Assembly (NCBI GenBank): GCA_026415495.1
Contig: JAOAGZ010000022.1
Coordinates: forward strand, 1-37,069
Length of the DNA stretch: 37,069 nt
Direction: 5' to 3'
Source: Eximiradius proteiniborus
Lineage (GTDB): Bacteria; Bacteroidota; Ignavibacteria; Kapaibacteriales; UBA2268
The notes under the pieces were generated by a model, which saw only the letters and a list, made by a program, of their open reading frames with translations, did not search any database and was not told the DNA's origin. The position numbers were made by a program, and so were the translations under genes. Of this stretch, positions 1 through 8,013 are shown piece by piece. The first letter of the stretch is position 1. The number at the start of each line of letters is the position of its first letter.

Positions 1-134
1 GGAATATTGAAATGAATTTCGCGGTTAGAGTTTCTTAACAAATCGCGAGTTGCTTGATCTAAGCCTAATTTTTCTGCAACTTGGTCAAATTGTTGCTGAG
101 CCATTTGAAACGGATTGAATGAACCAGTAGCCAT
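1..134 (-). CDS. gdhA: Glu/Leu/Phe/Val dehydrogenase, N-terminal fragment (runs off left edge)
   Basis: The 44 visible codons begin MATGSFNPFQMAQQQF and continue through a K-LGLDQATRDLL segment to NREIHFNI, the usual start of the glutamate/leucine dehydrogenase dimerisation domain, where the next family motif is V(K/R)MDDG. These enzymes catalyse reversible NAD(P)-dependent oxidative deamination of glutamate or a branched/aromatic amino acid in the cytoplasm. The ATG at 134..132 is preceded by a GTGAGGA ribosome binding site at a normal distance. The gene is divergent from the porin gene at 600 and the rest lies outside the window, so glutamate specificity is only the commonest option; leucine or phenylalanine dehydrogenase is possible. 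Confidence 0.75.
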   Translation of the reverse strand, partial: MATGSFNPFQMAQQQFDQVAEKLGLDQATRDLLRNSNREIHFNI

Positions 135-599
135 AAATTCCTCACAATTTTTTTAAATAATCGGGTAATCCCGTTTATTAATTATAAATTAACAAATTTG
201 TTTATTATAGTAATGCAATTTATGTAAATTTTCGATACGAAAAAACAAAATTTGAGTTTTATCGGAGAAACATAAATTAAAATTGCTGTCCTGAAATTAA
301 TTGTTTCACACTCTCTCATTTTTCAGTTATTATAAATACTCTGAATTATTAATTTACAACACTGGCTAAGGACATCCGTTTATTTTACTAAAAACATCAT
401 TAGCATATATTCTTTTTACGATGCGAAAGGAAAAGAATATGAACTATTCTTAACAAAATTATTAGTCAAAATTAATTTGAATTTTTATGATTATTTCATA
501 TTTTCCAAGACATTAATCAGGTAGATTAGCAATTGTATTAAACTATTTTTATGCTATAATTCAAATTTTTTGTTGTACTCTAAAAATTGGAGAAAATTT
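135..599. other. AT-rich divergent intergenic region
   Basis: This 465-base stretch separates the divergent dehydrogenase and porin genes. It is very AT-rich and holds no convincing ORF or RNA gene. A small CGGG-TAAT-CCCG hairpin at 162-173 lies in the probable leader of the dehydrogenase gene. A promoter-like pair for the porin gene is listed separately at 533-560. I see nothing else. Confidence 0.6.
533..560 (+). promoter_or_regulatory. Possible promoter for the porin-kinase operon
   Basis: TTGTAT at 533-538 and TATAAT at 555-560 are separated by 16 bases and lie about 40 bases before the porin start. This resembles a sigma70-type promoter. The group also uses TAnnTTTG boxes, and chance matches are frequent in such AT-rich DNA, so confidence is low. 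Confidence 0.3.
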
Positions 600-1352
600 A
601 TGAAACTTATTAACAATTTTGTTGTATTTGTTATGTTATTAATTTTATCCGCAACAGTAATAAAGGCACAGGAAGATGAACAAGCAACGGGATTAGAATT
701 TACTTATGGTGCTGATTTAGTTAGTCGTTATATTTGGCGTGGCGGAGAGCTCGCCGGCAAGAGCAACCCACAGTTTCAACCAACAGTTAATTTAACTTAT
801 TCTACTGAAAATGCTGGCTCTTTTAGCTTTGGGATTTGGTCGTCGTTTGGACTGAAAAAGAATTATATTGAAACTGATTTCACTTTGTCTTACAATATTT
901 CAACTGATTTTGGCGAATTTGGAATTGCCTTTGCAGATTATCATTTCCCATATACCAAGAAGAAGTTTTTTGATTTTAAAGGCGACGGCGAAGGCTCGCA
1001 CACAATAGAAGCGGCGTTTTCGTATGTGCCGACGCAGGAATTTCCAATAAAACTATTTCTTGCAAATAACCTGTGGAATGATATTCCAAATGATAATTCA
1101 TTATATATCGAGGCAAGCTATCCGTTTGAGTTGCTTACGCTATCTTTCAATGCTTTTGTCGGGACAGCGAAAGGAAAAAGTTTTTATTATGGAGTGAATA
1201 CAGATAAATTTGAATTAACAAACGCAGGTATTTCGGTTTCACGGGCAGTTAATTTTACAGAGGACTTTGCTTTGCAATTCGGACTGGACGAAATATATAA
1301 TCAACATTTAAAGAAAAACTATATAGTTTTCAAAATTTCTTATTTTAAATAA
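600..1352 (+). CDS. TorF-type putative outer-membrane porin
   Basis: This 250-residue protein has a signal peptide (MKLINNFVVFVMLLILSATV, cleavage near KA|Q at residues 22-24). The mature part opens with YGADLVSRYIWRG, the hallmark of the TorF/Gcw_chp family of predicted beta-barrel proteins. The rest alternates short amphipathic strands (FSFGIWSSFGL, EFGIAFADYHFPY) and ends in a terminal aromatic strand (IVFKISYFK) typical of outer-membrane barrels. The ATG at 600 is chosen because a GGAGAA site lies just before it; an in-frame ATG at 570 would put charged residues ahead of the signal peptide. The sensor kinase starts 17 bases downstream, so the two are probably co-transcribed. The transported substrate is unknown. 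Confidence 0.75.
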   Translation: MKLINNFVVFVMLLILSATVIKAQEDEQATGLEFTYGADLVSRYIWRGGELAGKSNPQFQPTVNLTYSTENAGSFSFGIWSSFGLKKNYIETDFTLSYNISTDFGEFGIAFADYHFPYTKKKFFDFKGDGEGSHTIEAAFSYVPTQEFPIKLFLANNLWNDIPNDNSLYIEASYPFELLTLSFNAFVGTAKGKSFYYGVNTDKFELTNAGISVSRAVNFTEDFALQFGLDEIYNQHLKKNYIVFKISYFK

Positions 1353-1369
1353 TCTTCTGGCAAAAAGCT

Positions 1370-4300
1370 ATGGGTGGATTCATACAAAAAATATCATTAA
1401 AAAACATCAGTATTTTGGTGGGAATAGCAACAATTATAGAATTACTCCTGTTGTTATTTTCAACCAATCAAACTATGAAAATCGTAGCCTCGAATATTGC
1501 TACAATTGGTGGCAATATTTTTGCAATATTTATGATTATATGTGCTTTAAAAGCATCAGCAAAGAAATTTGATTATTACAGGTTCTGGCTTTTGCTTGCA
1601 TTTGCTTTTCTTTTCAATTTAGCAGGGGAAGCGATTTATAATTATCTTGAAATTATTTCTCACCAAACGCCTTTTCCATCCATAGCAGATCCTTTTTATT
1701 TAGCTTTTTACCCGATAATACTTATTGCAATGTTTCTTTTTCCAACGGGCAAACATAGCACACAGCGAAAATACATTATTATTATTGAAATGCTTGTAGT
1801 ACTGCTTTCATCACTAATGATTTTTACTGAATTCTTGTTTGGTCCGATACTTAATAATAATGAAAGCCTTTTGGAAAAAGTATTATCAATATTTTATCCG
1901 GCAGGAGATTTTCTTGTTCTATGGGCAGTAATTTACATACTTTTCAGCAAAATCAGCAAAGATGATACTAGGATAATATTTCTTCTTGCACTTGGTTTAT
2001 TGATGTTTGTTTTTGCTGATATTATTTATTCGTTTCTCAATGCAGATAATCTATACTATACTGGACACATATCGGATATTACATATTTTATTGCATATGT
2101 ATTTTGTGGACTTTCAGCTGTCGCTTTTGTTGAAAACACGCAAAAAGAAGCCTCAGATGAAAAGGCAACAGAAAACATTCAATGGATGGCATATAGTCCT
2201 TACATTTTTCTATTAATATCGATTTTTGCTTTCTATTATGTAGCCCGAAAAGAAACATACTTAAATCCTGATATTATAGGAACTTCAATAATTGCGATTG
2301 TTGTATTAATATTGCTTCGTCAGATATTATTTTTCCAGGAATTCAAGAAATTAAATATTGAATTAATAGAAAGCGAAAAGAAATACAAATTGATAACTGA
2401 AAATTCAACAGATTTAATTTATGTTTATAGTTTTGTGCCTGAACCTCATTTTGAGTATTTATCACCATCGTGTAAGTTGCTAACAGGATATGAACCAGAA
2501 GAGGTTTACAGAGAACCAGATTTTTACTTGAAATTAGCAGCTGACAAGGAAAACATCAAGTATTTTGCCTCAGTCTTAAAAAATCAATACCTGCCATCGA
2601 AAATAGAAGAGAGATGGAGAAAAAAAGACGGTTCTATAATCTGGGTTGAGCAGCTAATTAGCAGGAATTTTGATGAACATGGGAACCTGATTTCTTTTCA
2701 AGCAACTGTGCGTGATATTACTGAACGGAAGCAAGCAGAAGCGCTAATCAAAGAAAGCGAAGAAAGATTTCGTTCTATTGCTGAAAACTCTACCGACGTG
2801 ATTGCTCTAACAGATAATCAGGGCATTATTACTTATATTTCACCTGCCTCCAAAGCAGTTTTTGGATATGAGCCAAATGAAATGATTGGGAAAAAATTCA
2901 CTAATTTTCTTGATACTACATCTATTCCTCTGGCTCTTGGTGAATTCCGCGCAGCAATAGAATTTCTCGGCAGGACGAAAAACCTCGAATTGCTGATGAA
3001 GCGAAAGGATGGTTCTACATTTTATGGTGAGCTTAATGGTGTAGTATATCAAACCTGTTCATTTTTTGGAACACTTGTTACAATACGTGATATTTCTGAA
3101 CGAAAAGAAACGGAGCAAGAAGTTCAAAATAGCCGGACAATGTATAAATCTGTATTCGAAGCAACTGGAACAGCCACAATAATAGTAGATGAGCACGGTA
3201 CAATTCTGGAGGCAAATTTACAATGTATCCAAGATACAGGATATAGCCCCGAAGAACTTGTCGGCACAAAATGGACTAATTATGTGGCAAAAGAATCGCT
3301 TGATTTGATGCTAAAATATCATACGCTTCGTCGGATCGACCCAAAACTGGTTCCTAACAAATATGAAGTGAAATTAATCAACAAAAAAGGTGAAGTTCGA
3401 GACGTACTGCTTTTTGCAAATGTTATTCCAAACACGAAAAACAGTGTAGTCTCGATGCTCGATTTAACTGAACGCAAGCGATTAGAGCAATCGCTTCGCA
3501 AAAGCGAGCAACAGTATCGCCTGATAATGGAAAATGTGAGCGAACTGATATTTCTTGCAAGAGATGCCAAAATAATAATGGCAAATCCAAAAGTCCTGGA
3601 GTTTTTGGGTTACTCGATGGAACATATACAAAATACTCCTTTCATTGAATATATTCACCCGGACGACAGACAAATGGTGTTGGAACGCCATATAAAACGC
3701 TTAAATAAACTTATCGATGAAAAAGAAACATATGAGTTTAGAATTGTTCGAAGCAATGGAGAAATACGAAACGTAGAGATAAATGTTTCGCTTGTTGATT
3801 GGGACGAAAAACCTACTACAATTAATTTTCTAAGAGATATAACCGAAAGGAAACGCATAGAAGAAGAACTGAGGGAAAGCGAACGCCGCCTGCAAACATT
3901 GATGAACAACCTGCCGGGTATGGTTTACCGATGCAAAAACGACAGGAACTGGACGATGGAATTTGTGAGCGATGGGTGCGAAGAACTTTGCGGATATAAA
4001 CCAGAGGAACTATTGAATAATAATGTAATAAGCTACAACGATTTGATTAATCCTGAAGATAGGGACTGGATTTGGGAAGGTTGGCAAGACAAACTAAGCA
4101 GAAAAGAAAAAATGACTCTCGAATATCAAATCACTTGCAAAGATGGCACCCAAAAATGGGTTTGGGAACAAGGACAAGGGGTGTATAATGAAAATGGTGA
4201 ACTTGAAGCTCTCGAAGGATATATTATAGATATTACTGAAAGAAAAAGCATCGAAGAACAAATGAAGGTGAGCAAGGAATATATTTCTGCTATTTTCAAT

Positions 4301-6508
4301 TCTGTTACTGATGCAATATTTGTCGATGACGCAGACACAGGAGAAATAATTGACGTCAACAAAGCAACCTGCGAAATGTATGGCTATTCTTACGAAGAGC
4401 TTCTTAAAACTCCGATAGGAGATCTAAGTCTCGGTGAACCACCTTATTCGCAGGAAGACGCAATTAAATGGCTTACCAAAACACGGCAAGAAGGTCCGCA
4501 AACATTCGAATGGCTTGCCAAAAGAAAAGACGGCAGTCTATTCTGGGTAGAGGTAAGTTCTCATTTTATATCAGTTGGTGATAAAAACCATTTTGTCGTA
4601 TCTGTTCGTGATATTACTCGACGCAAAAAAATTGAGGAAGAGTTGAAGGTATCTTATGAAAGGTTCGACCTTGCTATAAAAGGAACAAACGATGGTATTT
4701 GGGACTGGGACATAGTGGCAAACAAACATTATCGCTCCCCGAGATGGAAAGCTATTTTGGGCTACGCTGAAAATGAGTTGCCGGACGATGAAGAATCATT
4801 TAATAATTTAATTTACGAAGGCGATTTGCCGCGTGTTACCAAGCATTTGAATGACTATTTGGAGGGACGCACAAAAGATTACGAGATTGAGTTCAGAATG
4901 AAGCATAAAGACGGTTCTTTGAGGTGGATTTTAGCACGTGGGGTGGCGATTCGGGACGCCAACAACAAAGCTATTCGTATGGCTGGGTCGCATACTGATA
5001 TTACTCAACGCAAGCAAGCCGAGCAAGAACTATTGATGGCAAAAGAAACATATGAAAGTATTTTCAATTCAGTTGCAGAGGCAATATATATTCAGGATGA
5101 AAACGGTACATTTATTGAAGTGAATTTGGGCGCGCAATTAATGTATGGTTACTCTCGAAGTGAGCTGATTGGAAAAGGTCCTGCTGATGTTTCGGCGTCG
5201 GGAATGAACGATTTAGAAAAAGTTCAAAGAATTTTCGAACAAGTGCAAAAAGATGGAGTTTCGAGAAGCTTTGAATTCTGGGGCGTCCGGAAAAATGGAG
5301 AAATTTTCCCTAAAGATGTTTCAATGAACAAAGGGAAATATTTCGGCAAAGACTGCATAATTGCCATTGCCCGAGATATTTCCGAACGCAAGCAAGCTGA
5401 AAAACTACTTCAAGACACCAAAAACACATATATGAGTATTTACAACTCTGTTTCCGAAGCTATATATGTTATTGATGAAAACGGTAAATTCGTGGACGTA
5501 AACCTTGGCGCCGAAAAAATGTACGGATATACAAGAGAAGAACTGTTAAACAAAAACTTTTTTGAGGTGTCGGCTCCCGGAATGAATGATTTGGAACTAA
5601 TACAGAAAATTGGGTTAGAAGTGCTCACAACCGGAGAACCAAAACACATAGAATTCTGGGGAATTCGCAAAAACGGCGAAATATTTCCAAAAGAAATTTC
5701 AATCAACAAAGGGAAGTATTTCGGAAAGGACAGAATAATTGTTTCTGCCCGCGACATATCCGAACGCAAACGCGCGGAACAAGAGCTTATCCGAACAAAC
5801 GCAGAACTCGAAAGAGCCAACAGCGAGAAAGACAAGTTCTTTTCGATTATTTCGCACGATTTGCGTTCACCGTTTAATTCATTTTTGTCGATTACGAAAA
5901 TTCTATCTGAACAGTTCAACAAAATAAAAATGTCGGAAGTTCAGCAATATGCAAAAGATTTAAATAGTTCAGCAGAGAACTTATTTAAGTTGCTCGAAAA
6001 CCTGCTTTCGTGGTCGCGTCTGAAGCGAGGTGTAACAAATTTCAAGCCAGAGGAGCTATACTTAAAAGAAGTAGTTGATATTTGCGCCTATATGCTGAAA
6101 GGACCAATTGAACACAAAGAACAAGAATTGAGTATAGACATTCCCGACAATATTTTTGTTTATGCAGATAGACCGATGTTAGATACTGTAGTGCGAAATT
6201 TACTTTCGAATGCGTCGAAATTCACTCCGCGTGGGGGCTCAATATGCATAAGTGCAAAGACCGACTGCAATAATGCTATAGTATCAATAAAAGACAACGG
6301 GATTGGCATACCAGAGGATTTAGTTGATAAACTATTCGATATAGGAGTAAAAACTTCACGCAAAGGAACAGAAGACGAACCAAGCAGCGGGCTGGGGCTA
6401 ATCTTATGCAAAGAGTTTGTTGAGAAAAACGGCGGCAAGCTCTGGTTGGAAAGCATCGAAGGCGAAGGCACAACGTTTTACTTTACCGTTCCGTTAATAA
6501 ACATATAA
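1370..6508 (+). CDS. Membrane histidine kinase with nine PAS domains
   Basis: This 1712-residue protein has an N-terminal block of about eight to ten membrane helices (residues 10-320) and then nine consecutive PAS/PAC units, each ending in a D(I/L)(T/S)xRK motif, at about 338-450, 460-575, 585-700, 710-825, 835-955, 965-1082, 1090-1212, 1215-1337 and 1340-1465. A HisKA domain follows with the phospho-acceptor in FFSIISHDLRSP (H1496), then an HATPase_c domain with N box NLLSNASKFT (N1610/N1614), G1 DNGIGIP (D1642) and G2 GLGL. It should autophosphorylate in response to a membrane or cytoplasmic signal. It has no receiver or output domain, and no response regulator gene is nearby, so it is an orphan kinase here. 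PAS 8 and PAS 9 look like a recent tandem duplication. Confidence 0.9.
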   Translation: MGGFIQKISLKNISILVGIATIIELLLLLFSTNQTMKIVASNIATIGGNIFAIFMIICALKASAKKFDYYRFWLLLAFAFLFNLAGEAIYNYLEIISHQTPFPSIADPFYLAFYPIILIAMFLFPTGKHSTQRKYIIIIEMLVVLLSSLMIFTEFLFGPILNNNESLLEKVLSIFYPAGDFLVLWAVIYILFSKISKDDTRIIFLLALGLLMFVFADIIYSFLNADNLYYTGHISDITYFIAYVFCGLSAVAFVENTQKEASDEKATENIQWMAYSPYIFLLISIFAFYYVARKETYLNPDIIGTSIIAIVVLILLRQILFFQEFKKLNIELIESEKKYKLITENSTDLIYVYSFVPEPHFEYLSPSCKLLTGYEPEEVYREPDFYLKLAADKENIKYFASVLKNQYLPSKIEERWRKKDGSIIWVEQLISRNFDEHGNLISFQATVRDITERKQAEALIKESEERFRSIAENSTDVIALTDNQGIITYISPASKAVFGYEPNEMIGKKFTNFLDTTSIPLALGEFRAAIEFLGRTKNLELLMKRKDGSTFYGELNGVVYQTCSFFGTLVTIRDISERKETEQEVQNSRTMYKSVFEATGTATIIVDEHGTILEANLQCIQDTGYSPEELVGTKWTNYVAKESLDLMLKYHTLRRIDPKLVPNKYEVKLINKKGEVRDVLLFANVIPNTKNSVVSMLDLTERKRLEQSLRKSEQQYRLIMENVSELIFLARDAKIIMANPKVLEFLGYSMEHIQNTPFIEYIHPDDRQMVLERHIKRLNKLIDEKETYEFRIVRSNGEIRNVEINVSLVDWDEKPTTINFLRDITERKRIEEELRESERRLQTLMNNLPGMVYRCKNDRNWTMEFVSDGCEELCGYKPEELLNNNVISYNDLINPEDRDWIWEGWQDKLSRKEKMTLEYQITCKDGTQKWVWEQGQGVYNENGELEALEGYIIDITERKSIEEQMKVSKEYISAIFNSVTDAIFVDDADTGEIIDVNKATCEMYGYSYEELLKTPIGDLSLGEPPYSQEDAIKWLTKTRQEGPQTFEWLAKRKDGSLFWVEVSSHFISVGDKNHFVVSVRDITRRKKIEEELKVSYERFDLAIKGTNDGIWDWDIVANKHYRSPRWKAILGYAENELPDDEESFNNLIYEGDLPRVTKHLNDYLEGRTKDYEIEFRMKHKDGSLRWILARGVAIRDANNKAIRMAGSHTDITQRKQAEQELLMAKETYESIFNSVAEAIYIQDENGTFIEVNLGAQLMYGYSRSELIGKGPADVSASGMNDLEKVQRIFEQVQKDGVSRSFEFWGVRKNGEIFPKDVSMNKGKYFGKDCIIAIARDISERKQAEKLLQDTKNTYMSIYNSVSEAIYVIDENGKFVDVNLGAEKMYGYTREELLNKNFFEVSAPGMNDLELIQKIGLEVLTTGEPKHIEFWGIRKNGEIFPKEISINKGKYFGKDRIIVSARDISERKRAEQELIRTNAELERANSEKDKFFSIISHDLRSPFNSFLSITKILSEQFNKIKMSEVQQYAKDLNSSAENLFKLLENLLSWSRLKRGVTNFKPEELYLKEVVDICAYMLKGPIEHKEQELSIDIPDNIFVYADRPMLDTVVRNLLSNASKFTPRGGSICISAKTDCNNAIVSIKDNGIGIPEDLVDKLFDIGVKTSRKGTEDEPSSGLGLILCKEFVEKNGGKLWLESIEGEGTTFYFTVPLINI

Positions 6509-6539
6509 AACATTTGTATTTATGGGGAAAGGCAACGAT

Positions 6540-6590
6540 TTGCGTCTCAATAGTTCACGTGCGAACATCTTGGTTGAGACGCAATTTTTT
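6540..6590 (+). terminator. Rho-independent terminator after the histidine kinase
   Basis: A perfect 11-bp inverted repeat, TTGCGTCTCAA (6540-6550) and TTGAGACGCAA (6574-6584), encloses a 23-base loop and is followed at once by TTTTTT. It lies 31 bases after the kinase stop codon. The loop holds a second small hairpin, GTTC..GAAC (6553-6566). The stem sequence resembles the palindrome at 29341-29370. Confidence 0.8.
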
Positions 6591-6621
6591 ATTCCATAAC
6601 TATTTATATCAATTGCATTTT

Positions 6622-6651
6622 TTGATGCTCGGAGCATCTCTAAACTATAAT
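6622..6651 (+). promoter_or_regulatory. Possible promoter with palindromic operator before the OprP-type porin
   Basis: TTGATG (6622-6627) and TATAAT (6646-6651) are 18 bases apart, about 75 bases before the porin start. A perfect 15-base palindrome, GATGCTCGGAGCATC (6624-6638), overlaps the upstream box and fills part of the spacer, where a repressor could block polymerase. The promoter boxes are weak evidence in AT-rich DNA; the palindrome itself is certain. Confidence 0.3.
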
Positions 6652-6725
6652 AATTGATAATTAATTCGCTTAATTTATTATTTTTGATTTTTTTGTAGTT
6701 GTAAAATTAATTTTTCGTATGGTTT

Positions 6726-7934
6726 ATGAAAATAAAATTAATTACAGTTTGTTTTCTGTTAATCGGATTATTTACTTGCAGGTTAAGTTCGCAGGAAACG
6801 CGCCGCTCGCCTGCAAGCTTCGATTTTGATGAGAAAGGGATGCAGTTTATTGCTCCTGATACCTCAATGAAAGTAATGATGCGATTTCGAATTCAAAATT
6901 CTATTACTTTGAATACAAAATCGGAAGAGGATTTCGATATAGCAAGTTCGGATTTGGGTGTTCGCCGATTGCGTCTGCGTTTTGGCGGATTTCTATACGA
7001 CCCGCGACTGACGTTCAATTTACAACTCTCGTTTGCACGAGGCGACCTCGACTATGAGGACACGCAATATCCGAATATTATACGCGATGCGATGGCTTTC
7101 TGGGCATTCTCGAAGAATTTCCAAATTGGGGTTGGACAAACAAAGCTGCCCGGCAACCGTCAGCGTATTGTTTCTTCCGGCGACCTGCAATTTGCTGAAC
7201 GCTCGATAGTAAACTCAAAATTCACATTAGACAGGGACTTTGGAATACAGACAAGTTATTCAAACACGATATTAGGAATGAATTACAATTTGCGGGCGGC
7301 TGTTTCCACCGGAGATGGACGCTATGCCCCAAAAATGGACGGAGCAAATTTTGCTTACACTGGAAGAGTTGAGTTGCTGCCTTTTGGTAAATTCACTGAC
7401 GGCGGTGACTATTACGAAGGGGATTTAGCTTACGAACAAACTCCAAAACTGTCGCTTGCCGCTGCATATTCCGACAATAAGAAATCAAGCCGCACTCGTG
7501 GACAACTCGGCAAAAAACTCTATGAGCCTCGGGATATGACAGGTGCTTTTGCCGATTTTGTATTTAAATACAAAGGATTTGCACTATACGGAGAATATGC
7601 CAACCGCCGTTCAAAAGACCCAATCACTCGAGACCAGAACGGAAACATTCAGTATGTTTATGTTGGGGACGGATATCTTTTGCAAGCGTCATATCTTTTT
7701 CACAACCATATTGAACTTGCGGCACGACTGGCAATTGTCGCCCCGCAAGACAAAATCTATGGTCTGAAAGATGCTGAATGGAATAGAAATATTACATTAA
7801 ATTCAACTTATTATTTGCATTCTCATCGCGCAAAATTTCAATTAGAAATCACACACAACACACTTGAAAACAAGCAAACGTCTGTAATTTCCAAAAACTG
7901 GCTATTTAGATTTAACACAGAAATAGGCATTTAA
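6726..7934 (+). CDS. Phosphate-selective porin O/P family outer-membrane protein
   Basis: The 402-residue product has a signal peptide ending near SS|QETRR (residue 22-23). The mature protein matches the OprO/OprP porin plan: an N-terminal MQFxxxD...MRFRIQN strand, then GVRRLRLRFGGFLYDPRLTFNLQLSFARGD split over two strands, a GVGQTKLPGNRQR segment corresponding to the channel-lining region, and FAERSIVNSKFTLDRDFG, which is very typical of the family. It ends in an aromatic strand (LFRFNTEIGI). Such porins form trimeric anion-preferring pores. Phosphate selectivity cannot be concluded, because Bacteroidota homologues are often general or unknown in substrate. It stands between a terminator and a hairpin and is probably transcribed alone or with the ClpB-like gene. 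Confidence 0.8.
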   Translation: MKIKLITVCFLLIGLFTCRLSSQETRRSPASFDFDEKGMQFIAPDTSMKVMMRFRIQNSITLNTKSEEDFDIASSDLGVRRLRLRFGGFLYDPRLTFNLQLSFARGDLDYEDTQYPNIIRDAMAFWAFSKNFQIGVGQTKLPGNRQRIVSSGDLQFAERSIVNSKFTLDRDFGIQTSYSNTILGMNYNLRAAVSTGDGRYAPKMDGANFAYTGRVELLPFGKFTDGGDYYEGDLAYEQTPKLSLAAAYSDNKKSSRTRGQLGKKLYEPRDMTGAFADFVFKYKGFALYGEYANRRSKDPITRDQNGNIQYVYVGDGYLLQASYLFHNHIELAARLAIVAPQDKIYGLKDAEWNRNITLNSTYYLHSHRAKFQLEITHNTLENKQTSVISKNWLFRFNTEIGI

Positions 7935-7968
7935 TCAGAAATAAAAAATGAATTTTTTTAAATAATTC

Positions 7969-8004
7969 ACCTCCATTTTCGTCTCAATATAAAAAAATGG
8001 AGGT
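7969..8004 (+). promoter_or_regulatory. Hairpin that sequesters the ClpB-like gene's ribosome binding site
   Basis: ACCTCCATTTT (7969-7979) pairs perfectly over 11 bp with AAAATGGAGGT (7994-8004), leaving a 14-base loop. The 3' arm contains GGAGGT, the strongest Shine-Dalgarno match in the window, nine bases before the ATG at 8014. The ribosome binding site is therefore paired with a matching anti-SD arm in the mRNA leader. Such a structure before a heat-shock-family gene is what an RNA thermometer looks like. The same stem is followed by ATTTATTTT and could also act as a weak terminator for the porin gene. Confidence 0.55.
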
Positions 8005-8013
8005 ATTTATTTT

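Noticed and set aside
570-599. Earlier ATG for the TorF-type porin
   Set aside because: It has no SD and would add a charged stretch before the signal peptide; the ATG at 600 has GGAGAA at the right distance.
135-599. Possible tRNA, small RNA or short peptide gene in the first intergenic region
   Set aside because: No cloverleaf, no strong terminator and only reading frames of about ten codons without SD were seen.
5440-5922. Antisense reading frame of 160 codons inside the histidine kinase gene
   Set aside because: It lies opposite the last PAS domain and the HisKA start; the product is Ser/Phe-rich low-complexity sequence without family resemblance.
7935-8013. Missing first half of ClpB read through a frameshift or sequencing error
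   Set aside because: The upstream DNA codes for an intact porin ending at 7934, so no lost ClpB sequence lies in another frame nearby.
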